A stretch of DNA of 64,000 nt from Durusdinium trenchii (Eukaryota; Sar; Dinophyceae; Suessiales; Symbiodiniaceae): contig CAXAMN010004002.1 in assembly GCA_963970005.1 (NCBI GenBank), forward strand, positions 1,438,650 to 1,502,649, given 5' to 3'. Positions 34,641-46,400 of the stretch are shown one piece after another (positions within the stretch are counted from its first letter, which is position 1; every line of letters begins with the position of its first letter). The notes below the pieces were generated by a model that made no database searches, was not told the DNA's origin, and saw nothing but the letters and a program-made list of their open reading frames with translations. Position numbers and translations under genes: made by a program.

Positions 34641-35072
34641 GCATCCTGTGTTGGGATTGTACTAGTAGGGGCTCTTGGTGCAAAGGGGGTGCCATGTCCA
34701 CCAATTGAAACTTGTACGTAGGGTGTTTTGCATTGTGTTCCTTGATAATGCTTGGTGTGTCAGTATACTTACACCCCGTCGGCCAACACTTTTGAGGTTC
34801 AACACATGGACCCATTTCCAAGTTTACTGATGTTGGAGATGTTCGGATCTGCACGATCAGCGTCATCTGAATGTCTGCCTGGGGATGTCAGGAACTCTTC
34901 AAGATCTTCAGTAGCAAAAGGCATGTCACTAGCGCATGTATATGTGCAGCCCAACTCGCCTGAGCATGGAAAGTGAGCTGAATGTATATGGATCAAGGTT
35001 TCACCAGAAGAGACTTCAATCTGTCCCAAGCTGCTGCCTTCATTTGTTTTGCCACTTCCGCCACTGCGGCAG

Positions 35073-35202
35073 GTGCTATGAGCACATGGCGGGCACCTGG
35101 AAGAACACCAGGCAGCAAGTGGCCAGCATGCGAGAAAATTCTTCACAGTTGCGGATGGACCTACACCTAGAGCATCCCAAAGCCACTGTCCAATTGACAT
35201 AA
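35073..35202 (+). CDS. Terminal exon candidate
   Basis: CGGCAG|G opens CYEHMAGTWKNTRQQVASMR and runs to TAA 35200-35202. Confidence 0.45.
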
Positions 35203-35204
35203 AG

Positions 35205-35357
35205 ATGTGGCTGGTTGTTGTCTTGGCTGCCGGACACGCTGTTGCCACACGCCACCAGGAAGCTGACCTGCGGCCCGGGTGGCAAGGAACATCACCTCAA
35301 GGCAGGAAAGACAACCTCTTCAGCGTGGCTCAAGTTCTCGACTCGAAGAGGCTCTAG
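35205..35357 (+). CDS. Small ORF or first exon with signal peptide
   Basis: ATG 35205 starts MWLVVVLAAGHAVATRHQEA, a plausible short signal peptide, then ADLRPGW and GRKDNLFSVAQVLDSKR to a stop after 50 codons. It starts two bases after the preceding stop. A GC donor at AGAG|GCTCTA could extend it to other exons. Confidence 0.35.
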   Translation: MWLVVVLAAGHAVATRHQEADLRPGWQGTSPQGRKDNLFSVAQVLDSKRL

Positions 35358-35785
35358 CTGAGACTGTTGGAAGGAGCAACAGGACTTGGCCAAGAGAGAT
35401 CATTATATTATATCACCATTTTCCGGTGGTCCAGCCGCAATCAGGTGCAGCTTCATGAGATCCTCAACTTGGAATGTGTCTTGCAGGTCCGGGCATTCGG
35501 TGCTTCCACCGGACCGGGGGGGACCCCCGGATGGGGTGGGGACTTGTTTAGCTGGTACAGTAACTGGGGGAGATGGGCCAAGCAAACAGGGGATGGCCTG
35601 GAGGAGAGGCTGTGGCAGTGTGAAGGCCTTGGCAGACAGATGGTCGGACCCCCAAAAAGGTGAACGCAACAAGTCGAGCACCAATGCGAATGGATGGAAT
35701 TTGATGAACACTGATGTTTAGGAAGGCACAAACAAAACGGATTGTCCAAGGTTGGGCTTCGCTTCGCTCGCTTCTTCGATCGCAG

Positions 35786-35879
35786 GTGATGCGGAACGAG
35801 CCACAGGACCGCTGGGCAGCTGGCTCTACCCATTGTAGCGAGCAGAAGCTGGATACGACCCTTGGAGCGATTGCAGAAG
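35786..35879 (+). CDS. Exon candidate
   Basis: TCGCAG|GTG to GAAG|GTGGTG; reads VMRNEPQDRWAAGSTHCSEQ then KLDTTLGAIAE. Confidence 0.4.
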
Positions 35880-36327
35880 GTGGTGTGGGAAGGTCAGGAA
35901 GGTGCTGGCCAAATTGAATCCAAGTGGCTTCTATACATACTTTTTGAAAAAGACATTGTCATATATAGTCTCGCTTGCCTTGCAGTTGGTCTTAAATTGA
36001 CTAGAAGAAGAAGCAAGCATGTCAGTCGTTCCTACTTTCAGTGGGGTCGTCCTGGGCTGGTTCTGGATTTGGCCGTGGTTCAATCAAAGAATTCCAGAGT
36101 GACCTTCCAAATAGTTACAATCGAGCGTAATGAAAGAAAGGTGAAGCCCTCACGTCAGATGCACTTGAAAGCGCACAAGCTCTTTAACTCTTTAGTGCCC
36201 GTTTGCTTGCGGAAACTCGAGACAATTCAATCCTTGACGACTTGGGTTGGCTTGACCCAGTGCATGACCTATATGCATCATTGGCTCAGCTTCCCATCTT
36301 CCTTTTCGATCCCTGCCGTTGGTGCAG

Positions 36328-36464
36328 GCAGACCGTCGGACCGTCGGACGGGGTCGACGGGTCGGTTTGGCGGAGTTGTTGGACCGTCCGGTGGCCGGTG
36401 TTGAAGCCAACATTGGAAGCCAAAGCCGTTGCGATCCAACAGAGCAAGTCGCAAGCTTGGACCA
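36328..36464 (+). CDS. Exon candidate
   Basis: GTGCAG|GCA opens ADRRTVGRGRRVGLAELLDR then PVAGVEANIGSQSRCDP; donor CA|GTGGGA. A second + frame is also partly coding-like here. Confidence 0.35.
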
Positions 36465-37134
36465 GTGGGACCTTCTGGGGGGGGACACAGGTTCTGAACT
36501 CCATGAGTGCAAGGTATATCAATAAGGTTACCCCAAGTATTCGCCAATGACCAATCTTTTGCACTTCTGGAGGGAGTGGATTGCCAGTCGAAAGTGTGAT
36601 GCGTCGGACGGTTCTCAGTGCTGAGAAGATGATTCTTTCAGAGTGTGATGAGGTTCTAGGTGTCACGGCTTGACAAGTTTAGAGGTTTCATGTGGTTTCA
36701 TCATTTGAGGTGTGCCAATGTTTTGCAGCTATGCTTTGCCAACATGGCAGGCACCAGAGTCATCGTACCCTTTTAGTCTTCCATAGCCACACCCTTTGGA
36801 AAAAAAAAACAGTGGGTTGATATCGCCCTGGGACAGGTACCCTTTGTGTTTCCCTTCTCGACCCCGGTCGTCTTCGGAGGCGCCCATGGCGGGGTCGACA
36901 GCCGTCTTCGTGATGGCGGCGGATCGGGGCCACTTTACCTGGTCAGTGCCTTTGGCTGAAGCCTTGGTGCTGCCAGGAGCAGGGCTGTAGTGAAGGGCAC
37001 CAGTGGATGCAAAGGAAGTCACAGTTATTCGAGGTGGGAAGATCGTGGTTGGAACGTATCCCCTGATGATCCAGTAGCAAACCCAAACCAAAGCATTCCG
37101 GCATTCTATTGTAATTCCATGTACTTCTTACCAG

Positions 37135-37272
37135 GTCGCCGACTCAAGTAGCTGGACCGCAGGAGTTCTACACGCCGATGCCAAGCCGGTGGTTGAGAAG
37201 GTGGAGCAGCTGGGCGTCCAACTGAAGAAGCATAGAGACAGGTTTCAAGACGCTTTGGACCCTTTGAGTTGA
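37135..37272 (+). CDS. Terminal exon of a coiled-coil gene
   Basis: CCAG|GTC opens 45 codons to TGA 37270-37272: VADSSSWTAGVLHADAKPVV then the helix EKVEQLGVQLKKHRDRFQDA. The retrotransposon target site lies 41 bp past the stop, so the element probably sits in or near this gene's 3' UTR. Confidence 0.6.
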   Translation, partial: VADSSSWTAGVLHADAKPVVEKVEQLGVQLKKHRDRFQDALDPLS

Positions 37273-37313
37273 AGACCAGTCAATCTAATGCCGTGCACAT
37301 GTTCCAACAACAT

Positions 37314-37318
37314 GTAAC
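37314..37318. repeat. Target site duplication, left
   Basis: GTAAC directly before the TG of the 5' LTR; repeated at 46641-46645, one base after the last base shared by the LTRs. Confidence 0.75.
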
Positions 37319-37484
37319 TGTGAAGTTTGAGCATAGCATCCATGAAGACATGAGCGCATGAGTCGAACCCGTCGCCACGGCATTTCACCTCAAGGTGTAC
37401 ACAGAGCCTATTTCCTAAGGAAAAGGTGCCCGCGGCCCTTTTGTTTTTCCGCCGTGTCGTTTCGTTCGCACACGTCACGGTCAG
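37319..37484 (+). repeat. 5' LTR
   Basis: 166 bp starting TG and ending TCAG, identical to the 3' copy. The exact 3' edge is uncertain by one or two bases, as TG...CA would end at 37483. It contains GCATGAGTC, in which the polyprotein stop (in the 3' copy) and the first ATG (in this copy) overlap. Confidence 0.95.
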
Positions 37485-40400
37485 TTGGCACCGGAGCCAT
37501 GGGTTCTGAAGGGTCGTTGCCCCAAGGCTGGACGCCCAGCGAGTTGCGCGCCCTTTTGGAACTAGATGAGGATCCAGGACCTGAACTGGACACTGAGGTC
37601 CCTCTGGCCGTAGAGCCCACTTGGCGTTGTTTAAGGTGTCATTCAGCACGTTGGTCGGAAGTTGGACACAACTCGTATCGTTGTGGTGCTTGCATGGGTA
37701 CAGAGTTTTACAATGCAACCCAGCCAGTCAGGCATCAGACAGATGACGGTGTTTGGATGTTCGTTCCCCGAGCCAACAGTGCGCCTGTCGAGGATTCGCT
37801 CCCAGAAGATGATTTCCGGAGGAGGTCAGAGGTTCGGCACCCTGTTGAGGACTCAAGTCCACCTGGCCCCGACTCTGCACGGGAACCACCTGAGAGTGAG
37901 CTGCCGACGGATGATCCATCCGTGGCAATGACGGAGTATGAGTGGCCATCTGGCCCCGGCTCCGAGTTGTCCACGAGTTCACGACGCCGAAGGAGAAGAA
38001 ACCGCACCACTGCGCAAGATTCCAATTCAGAGCAGGTCGGACAGCCCTCACCTTCGAGATTGCCTATGCCCTCGACATTGCCGATCCCTTCACGTGCTGG
38101 TAAGGGTGATGGTAAGAGTTCCGAGGAGTCTGAACTGTTGAAGGTGCTTCGCCAGTTGTTGGATGATCGACGCAGTGACAAAGCGTCGCAAGGCAGCTGG
38201 GATAGCAGACGCGGTCCGGCCCCTGGCATGAAGTGGAAAGGTGGGACACCTCCGAACCCACCTCGCTGGAACTATGCTGCATCGGACATTCGAGCATTTT
38301 CCAAATGGGAACGCCGTGTTCGTGTCTGGCAGTTGCAGGTTCAGAACCAGCTTTCAGGTGCAGAAGCTGGTCTCATGCTTTTTGCTAGCCTCACCGGAGA
38401 GGCCGAAGCAGAGAGCGAGCACATGGTGCTCTCCAAGGTCAACTGTCGCGACGGAGTTGACTATGTGATCAACTGCCTGAAAGGGCCCCTCGAACAGAAG
38501 ATTTTGTACCAGAAGCGCTCATTGCTGGCCACCTACGAGACAGTTGCACGGTTGCCCAATGAGTCGATCCGCCAATACATCAACAGGTACAAACGCATTG
38601 AGAGGGATCTACAGTCAGTTGGCATTTCAGCAGGAGCTATGTACGATGCCGAGTCAAGAGGCAACCGGATCTTGGAGCGTTGCAAGTTGGAGCCATCCCT
38701 TGCTAGGCTTGTGTTGATTGGTGCACATAACAGCTTGGACTTTGATTCAATTTGTGAGAGTTTGCAATTGCAGTTTCCGGATTTCAAAGCAACTCCAGCA
38801 TTGTTTCAACAGTCGCAGCAACAACATTGGCGCCAGCAACAGAGCAACAGCAGTTACAGGCCAAGCGGCAAGTGGACTCCATCAAATGCATCAGCAACCA
38901 CGGCATCGACTTCATCGTCTTCGACAGTTCCAAGCTCAGCATCCGCCTTCAATCGAGGCGGAAAAGGCGGCAAGAGTTTCCATCCTCGCAAGGTCTATCA
39001 GACCGAGACCCTTGAAGAGGGCAATGAAGAGGATGAGCCGGATCAGTCGCCTGAGGCTGATGAGGAGTACTTTGAGCCTGAGACCTTCGATGAACAGGCT
39101 GCAGACCCCTCCCCGTCCGCTGAGACGGAACCGGCTGACGAAGATGAGTTGGGAAGCTTCCTCAATGAGCTAGCAACGGTCCTTACAGTGACCTCTAACA
39201 AGTTGCGTGCTGCCACTTTAGGCAGGAAGTTCACTGGACGCAAGTCCATCGAAGAGAGGAAAAGAACGAGTTCATGCAGTGCCTGTGGAACAATGGGCCA
39301 TTGGACAGGAGACCCAGGATGCCCGCTGTCGGCTGGTGGAAAAGGTCGCAAAGGAAAAGGAAAGGGTGACCACAAGGGTTCATCAGCAGCTGCAAGCTCT
39401 ACCTCCACCTCGGGTCCCAAGAGAACGTTCATGGTCTCATATGGTGATGAAGCGGTTGAAGATGACAATGCAGCCTACTTCAACTTCCCCACCAACCACG
39501 TTCCTGACTCCATGAATGCCCCTTTTGTTTATGTCACTGAAAGCATTGATTTGGCCGGATACATGGTGTTAGATACAGCTTGCCAGCGTTCATGCACCGG
39601 GTCCCGTTGGTTGAACACACACCTCCGCATCCTCGAGAACTACGGGTTGTCGTGTCATCGGGTCCTTTGCGACGAACAGTTCCAGTTCGGTGCAGGTGCA
39701 TGCCAAACGGCTCACGAGCGCTGCTATCTGCCAGCGGCCTTTGCAAGTCAGGAGACCCAGGGCATTTTGTTGGGAGTGAGCGTTGTTGCAGATGTCAATA
39801 TTCCCTTTTTGGCAAGTCGTGTTTTGATGCAACAGCTTGGTTGTGTGATCGACATGCACCAGAACGTTTTGTGTTTCAGCAACATTGGTGTGACAGTTCC
39901 ACTTTTGCATAAGCATGGACATTTGGTTGCAAGCATTGTTGCATTTCCACCTCGGGCTGCACAGTTGAACTGTTGGTCAGAATTGGAGTCACGAGTGTTT
40001 TTGGAGAAGCCACACCCTGAGTGCATTGTTCACGAAGCCCTGACCGCTCAAGATCGTTGTTCCTCGACGTTCACCGCGGTCCATGCCCTCGCAGCCCACC
40101 AAGCAGCCGCCGTCATGGCTGGCGAACTGGAGGGCGTTCCTCCTGAGGCTCCTCATGATCGAGCTCAATGTGCTCAAGGCCATGCGCAAGCTTGTGAACA
40201 TCGGGTTACGCCCAAGAGCATGGTTGAGCAGCACCGGATTGGCCGACCTCATGGAGAAGCAACGACGAGAGTTGCACCGGCCTCGAGCACCGGCCAAGAC
40301 CTGTACTCACCCAGAGTTCAAGAGGTACGGGAACGCTCACGGCCAGTTTTCCCAGTGCAAGCGCTGCGATCAAAAGTTCCGGTGGATTCCAGACCAAGAA

Positions 40401-43400
40401 GCCTGGGCAGTATATTCACCAAAATCCTCCAGCTCGTCAGCACTGCCGCTGCCATCCTCGGGCACGATCCTGGCCCCTACGGACATCGCCAAGCCCAAGA
40501 GCAAACCGAGCAAACAAACGGCCTACAAGTCCAAGGCCAGACCGAGGCCACCACCATCGGACGCCATGTCAGTCCAATCGGCAGGCAGCTCAGCCCTTCC
40601 CATCCAGTACCGGCTGACGGAAGAGGAGATTTTCGCTACAGGCCTGACCAAGGAGGAGCTGGACGAGGCAATGTACATGGGCAACCTCCACCAGTACGAC
40701 TCCGACAATCCGGACGGCTATCCATCGGACATGGAGAGCTGGGATTGGAGGGCATGACTACATCAGAGTCAGGCCAGTGTGACTTTTGGGAACGAGGCAA
40801 AGGCAAGATCATTAGGCATCACAACATCCCAAGAGTGTTGCTATTCAATCTCCAAGACTATGATTGCCCAATCCCAAAGCACACACTTTCGCCAGAGTGC
40901 AAAGCAGAGGTCCACTATGAGGATGGGACATTTGAAACCATCACGTACGACTGGCGGGACCACCATCACACTCAACTCAAGCAGCCATGGACGGGACACA
41001 CCACCTTCATGACACAGAACGTTCACAACCAGTCCCAGAGTCTGCTAACGGCATCAGCACGGAGGGCTCTCCGGAACACTGTCCGCCAGACTCACCATGT
41101 CTACAACCTGGAGTATGCATTGGTGGCCCACACAGCCGATGAACAGACCCTGCAGCAGCAGCAAAAGCATCTCAGAGGAAGCCGGCCCAAGGTTGACATT
41201 TTGGAGACCTTCGCTGGCCAAGCAAACATCACCAAACGAAGCTCGAGCTTCCGGCTCTCAGCAGCGCAACCAGTCGACTATGCGACCGGCTGGGACCTGA
41301 ACAACACCAGCCACCAAGCAGACCTCGAGGACATGCTTGACTCTCTCAGACCGCTCGTCCTCATCCAAGGCATTGACTGCCGAGATTGGAGCATCCTTCA
41401 AGACAACACGAACTACATTCGTCGCAAGATCCTGCTCCTGATGAGACGAGCCAAAGCACGTAAGCTCCTCAAGAAGGTCACAAGCTGGTGCCACAAACAA
41501 GCAGAAGCTGGAAGACTCTTTCTGCTGGAGAATCCCACGACCAGCAGACTTTGGCAAGAAGATGCCATCAAGAAGCTTGAAGGCTTGCCCAACGTGAGCT
41601 CCACCACCTGTCATGCAGGTGCTTATGGTGCAGTGAACTCCCAGGGCCAGATGATCAGAAAAGGACACCGCTTCATGGGCAATTGTCCGCATGTGCTGAA
41701 GCGCTTGGGACGCCACCTGTCAGCAGAGGAGCAACGAAGATGTGTTCCACTCCAAGGTCGCGAGACCACTCTCTCCCAGCACTATCCACACCAGATGGTG
41801 ACAGAGATCCTCAAAGGTGTCCAAGATGAGGTCAGAGCACGCTTTCCTGACCGATTCCAGCCAAGACCCAAGGTCTACAGCAGCTACATGGTCACTTCAC
41901 CAGACCAATGGCATGAGGCACTTCAGATGGCAGAAGCAACCTTTCAAGTCACCAGGTACAAGACCTTCACTCTGCCAGCCTCCGACCCACTGTTCGCCCT
42001 GACCAGGAGACTGACTCAATGGTCTCACATGGAGCGAGTTCAAATAGCACTCCAACCAATCATGTGGCGCTTTCCTTGGCACGTGCCACACACCCACCGA
42101 GCTGCAGCCTTGCAGTACAATGATGGAGAGGTTCAGATCATTGAAGAGGACTTCAGCGAGCTCAGACACCCCAAGGCAAGATTCAAGAAGCCTGTCCAAC
42201 TGGCCATTTTCATGTTTGGACAAGGCCAACCTGATGCAGAACGTCCACGAGACCAAGCATCGGCATCACATGAAGCAGCACAACCACCTCCATCGGAGAA
42301 CGATCCGAGGAAACTGGTTCCACCACCACCCGGAGAGGAAATTTCATTTCCACTCGAGCTCAAGATCCCCGCCGAGATCAAGAATGCCATACGGCGGATG
42401 CACCAGAACTTGGGCCATCCCAAACCAGCTGAGCTCAAGAAGCTCTTGGCTCTCAATGGAGTCAACAACCAGGCCATCTACACGGCCGTCGAGCATCTTC
42501 GCTGCAACTCCTGTGAGCGCACCAAAGGACCTTCCAGGCCAGACCTCGGCGCCATTCCAGCTGAGGACGGATGCTCGCAGTTCGGAGACAGGTTGCAGAT
42601 GGACATATTTTATGTCCGAGATGTGACCGGCCAGAACTTCATGGTGTTGGGCATCATCGACGAAGTGACACACCTACACCTCGCAGCCCTTCTCGACAAC
42701 CGACAGGCGGAGACAGTCCTGGCAGCCTTCAATGACACCTGGGCTAAGGCCTTCGGATACCCACTACGGATCAGACTTGATCCTGATTGCTCATTCAGGT
42801 CCCATTTCGAGGACGACCTTGACCAGGCCGGAGTCTTCATTGACTACGTCCCCGCTGAGGCCCACAACAAGATCGGCCTCATCGAAAGGCACAATGCAGT
42901 GTTCCGATCACTGATGGAACGCATCATCGACTACAGAGCCATCACAGGTCGAGAACAGATGTACTACACCACAACGGCAGCAGCCTTCGCAAAGAACAGC
43001 TGCACATGGTCCGCAGGCAGACCTCCCTATGTGGCAGCCTTCGGCCGCATACCACGCATGGGCATTGAGTCGCTCAGCGATCCCCATGGGCTTGTGACAG
43101 GACAAACCAGAGCACAAGCACAACAAATGGCAGACTCACTCAGAGTCGACGCACAACAGCAGATTGCCGCAATGTCCATCGACAGCACGTTCAGGAGAGC
43201 ACTCCTACGAAACACAGCAACAAGCAGCACCGACACACCTGAAGTCGGCAGCATTGTGGCATACTGGCGCTGGACAGCCCGCAGCGGCAAGAAACGTGGC
43301 GGCTACAAACTCGCCCGGCTCCTGGGACGAGATCCTGACGGGAAGTCAATGTGGCTTCAAGCTGGCACCAACACCGTCAGGGTGGCACCACACCAACTCC

Positions 43401-46400
43401 GTGTGGCTAGAGGCTTTGAATGCTGGCATCCAGACTACCAGCAGATCAAGGACCTTCGAGTAGCCTCCCAAAACCTGCACGACAACCAGTTGCAGGATGA
43501 ACGAATTCCAGAACCACCAGTTGATCCAGATCAACCACTTGGCTTTGACGGCATGGATCCGGCAGAAGAGATTCCGCCATCGGCAGTACCTCTACTAGCA
43601 CAACCTCCCACCGCGGCATCGGCAGCAGCACCAGCGGAACAAGCAGAGGAGGCAGTCCAGACAGATCCATACCAAGAGACAAGAAACACACAGATCGAGA
43701 TCAACGTACATTCACCCACCTACAGACAAACGGTCATACAGGCACAAGCACAGCCATCAACACCGTTTGGCATGACAGCGGCACAATGGATGGAGCCATC
43801 AGTCAATGCACCCGTCCGCAAGAAGCACAGATCCAGAACACCAGCACGGGGGCGACACGCCTCAACACTGGCAGATGCTTCACGACCAGCACTGCAGGAT
43901 CAACAAGATCCACTGGCATTGACACCGGCAACACCTTTTGTACCACATCAGAGCAGAGCTGAAGCATCAGCTACAACACCAGGTCAACAGGCTGAAGTCA
44001 TCGATGTCGACAACTTGCCTGACACGCCACAGCCAGCTGAGCATTTGGAGCACGTGGTCCCGTCCACACCACCGGACCTCGCTCAAGACAACCGGCAGTC
44101 CTCTAAGAGGAGCAGTACCGAAATGGCACCGCCACTGTCAGAGCAGGCACCACCAGCACCACTTGGCTACAAGGCGCTCTTGGCCAAGCATACTCAGCCA
44201 CGGCAGATTGGACAGAACACCTTCCACCTGAAAGGCTACAACCGCATTGCAAAGGCGGCAACACAGGCAGAACCAAGCCTTTTGGTTTGGGCACGGCTCG
44301 ACACAAACAGCAACAGCCTACAGACCACACACCTCTCGGGACCACCCAAGGGGCACATCAAGCGCCGGAGGGTTCTCACATACCCTCAGGGCAGCATCGT
44401 GTGGGACGCCCCATACGAAGACGACCAGACAGGCCGTCGCATTTCTCCAGAGTACACCACGCTTGTCACAGAGCTTTGGCATGAACACTATGCACCACAC
44501 CCATTGGATAGTCTGGAAGTCACACCAGACGGCATCCAACAGCGAGAACAGCACCATGATGGCAGCGACCACATCAGCATGCCATACTCGTGCCACACAG
44601 CATTGCAGGCATACCGCAAAGCACCAGGCTACAATGGCACCGGCGAGTCAAGTGACTCAGAAGCATCAGCAGATGACATGACCACCGGGCACCGAGGCAA
44701 CAGCAGCCTACCAACCACGGCAGCAGCACGCAGCCTAACCAGGCAAGAGCAGAAAGCCCTCGACAAAGAAGTGCCTTGGCAGGCCATCCTCCAGATGGAT
44801 CAAGATTCCATCACCAAGTACGTCGAGTCTGCAAAAGCTGAAGAAGCATCATGGCAGCAGTTCGACTCAGTCATTCCGTTGACTGCGCAGGAGGCCAACA
44901 AGGTGCATCAGGATCCAATTCTCCGTCGAAGGATCCTCAAAGCAAGGGCCGCCTACAGAGACAAGGCTAAGGGCCAAGGACCACTCAAGGCGAAGACCCG
45001 TGTTGTGGCCTTGGGTCACCTCGACCCGGATCTGCAAGAGATCTGCCGGGAATCAGCGACTCCAACCAGGCAGAGCGAATACGCCCTGCTAGCCTTCTTC
45101 ATCAGCGGCTTCAACCACATGTTGCTGGATGGAAAGGATCGCTGGCTTCTTTGGTGCGGGGACATCAAAACGGCATTCCTTCAGGGGACCCCAGATCCTC
45201 GCAAGCTGCCATTGTTTTTGCTCCCGCCTCAAGACGGTGTGACAAAGTTGGCAGGCACGTTCAAGGCCCCGCTTTACAAGATTGTTGGAAACATTTACGG
45301 CCTAGCATCAGCACCCAGGACATGGAGCCTACATGTTGTCAAGACATTGGTGCAAGCCGGCTTCCGACAGCACAGCCTGGACAAGATGTTGTTTACATTG
45401 TGCACCAAGCTTCCAGGAGACGATCACTCAAGCCTGGTAGCAATAGTTGTGGCCTATGTAGATGATTTTTTGCTCACCCACAACCAACGTTGGGACCGCA
45501 GGGCATTGCTGGATTTGTTCAAATGGGGAGCGCAAGAAGAGCTTTCTTTCTCCAACAGCCTCACCTTCAAGGGAAAGGAGATCAGTCTCCGCAGCGAAGG
45601 TCAGACGACCTACCTGGCCCTGACACAGAAGCAGTTCATTGCTGGGATGAAAGTTGGCAATGTTCAATGCAAGAAGAGGCTCGACGAGAAGTTGCTTCCC
45701 GAGGACATGGCCGAGTTCAGATCGGTCGCAGGATGCCTCCAATGGTTGGCTGGACAATGCCGACCGGATGTGGCCAGCACGGTGTCACTTTGCAGCAAAG
45801 GCACCAACAGCACTTACAAGGAGCTCCAGACCTTGTACGAGGCAGTGCAGCACCTCCACAACACCTCAGATGTGGGGATCCACATGTGGCCTGTTCCGCT
45901 CAACGATCACACCTTGATCGTGAGTTACTCGGACAGCTCATGGGCCAATGCGGCCGGATCGGCGAGCCAGCACGGCAACATTTTGTTGCTAGCTGATCCA
46001 AAGGTGGTTGACACCACGGGCCCAGGCCTTTTGTTGGATTGGAAGTCGAGCCGCAGTGCTCGAGTATGCCGCTCTACGCTGGCAGCTGAAGCCAGTGCCT
46101 GCGACACCGGGATCGATCGGGCATCCTTCATGGCCCACCTGATCAGTGAGATCCTGCAGGACAAGGCATCCTTCCTCCTCACGAGGACGCTGCGCCTGAT
46201 CGGCGTGACTGACTGCAGAAGCCTGTACGATGTTCTGGTGAGTGAAAACCCCAGAACGGAGGACAAGAGGACCATTGTGGTCATCCGCTCGATACAACAG
46301 CACTTGCAAAGGCTGGATGTGCATTGGGTGCCAACGCAGCTGCAGTGGGCAGACTCGCTCACCAAGCTGTCCGACAAGTTGCTGCTGGAGTTTGTGGCAT

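Noticed and set aside
37355..37372. tRNA B-box-like GGTTCGACTC on the minus strand of the LTR
   Set aside because: No A box or cloverleaf around it; chance similarity.
38718..39173. 151-codon alternative + frame inside gag
   Set aside because: The composition (Arg/Ser/Met-rich, poor third positions) is that of an off-frame shadow, unlike the 40083-40757 frame.
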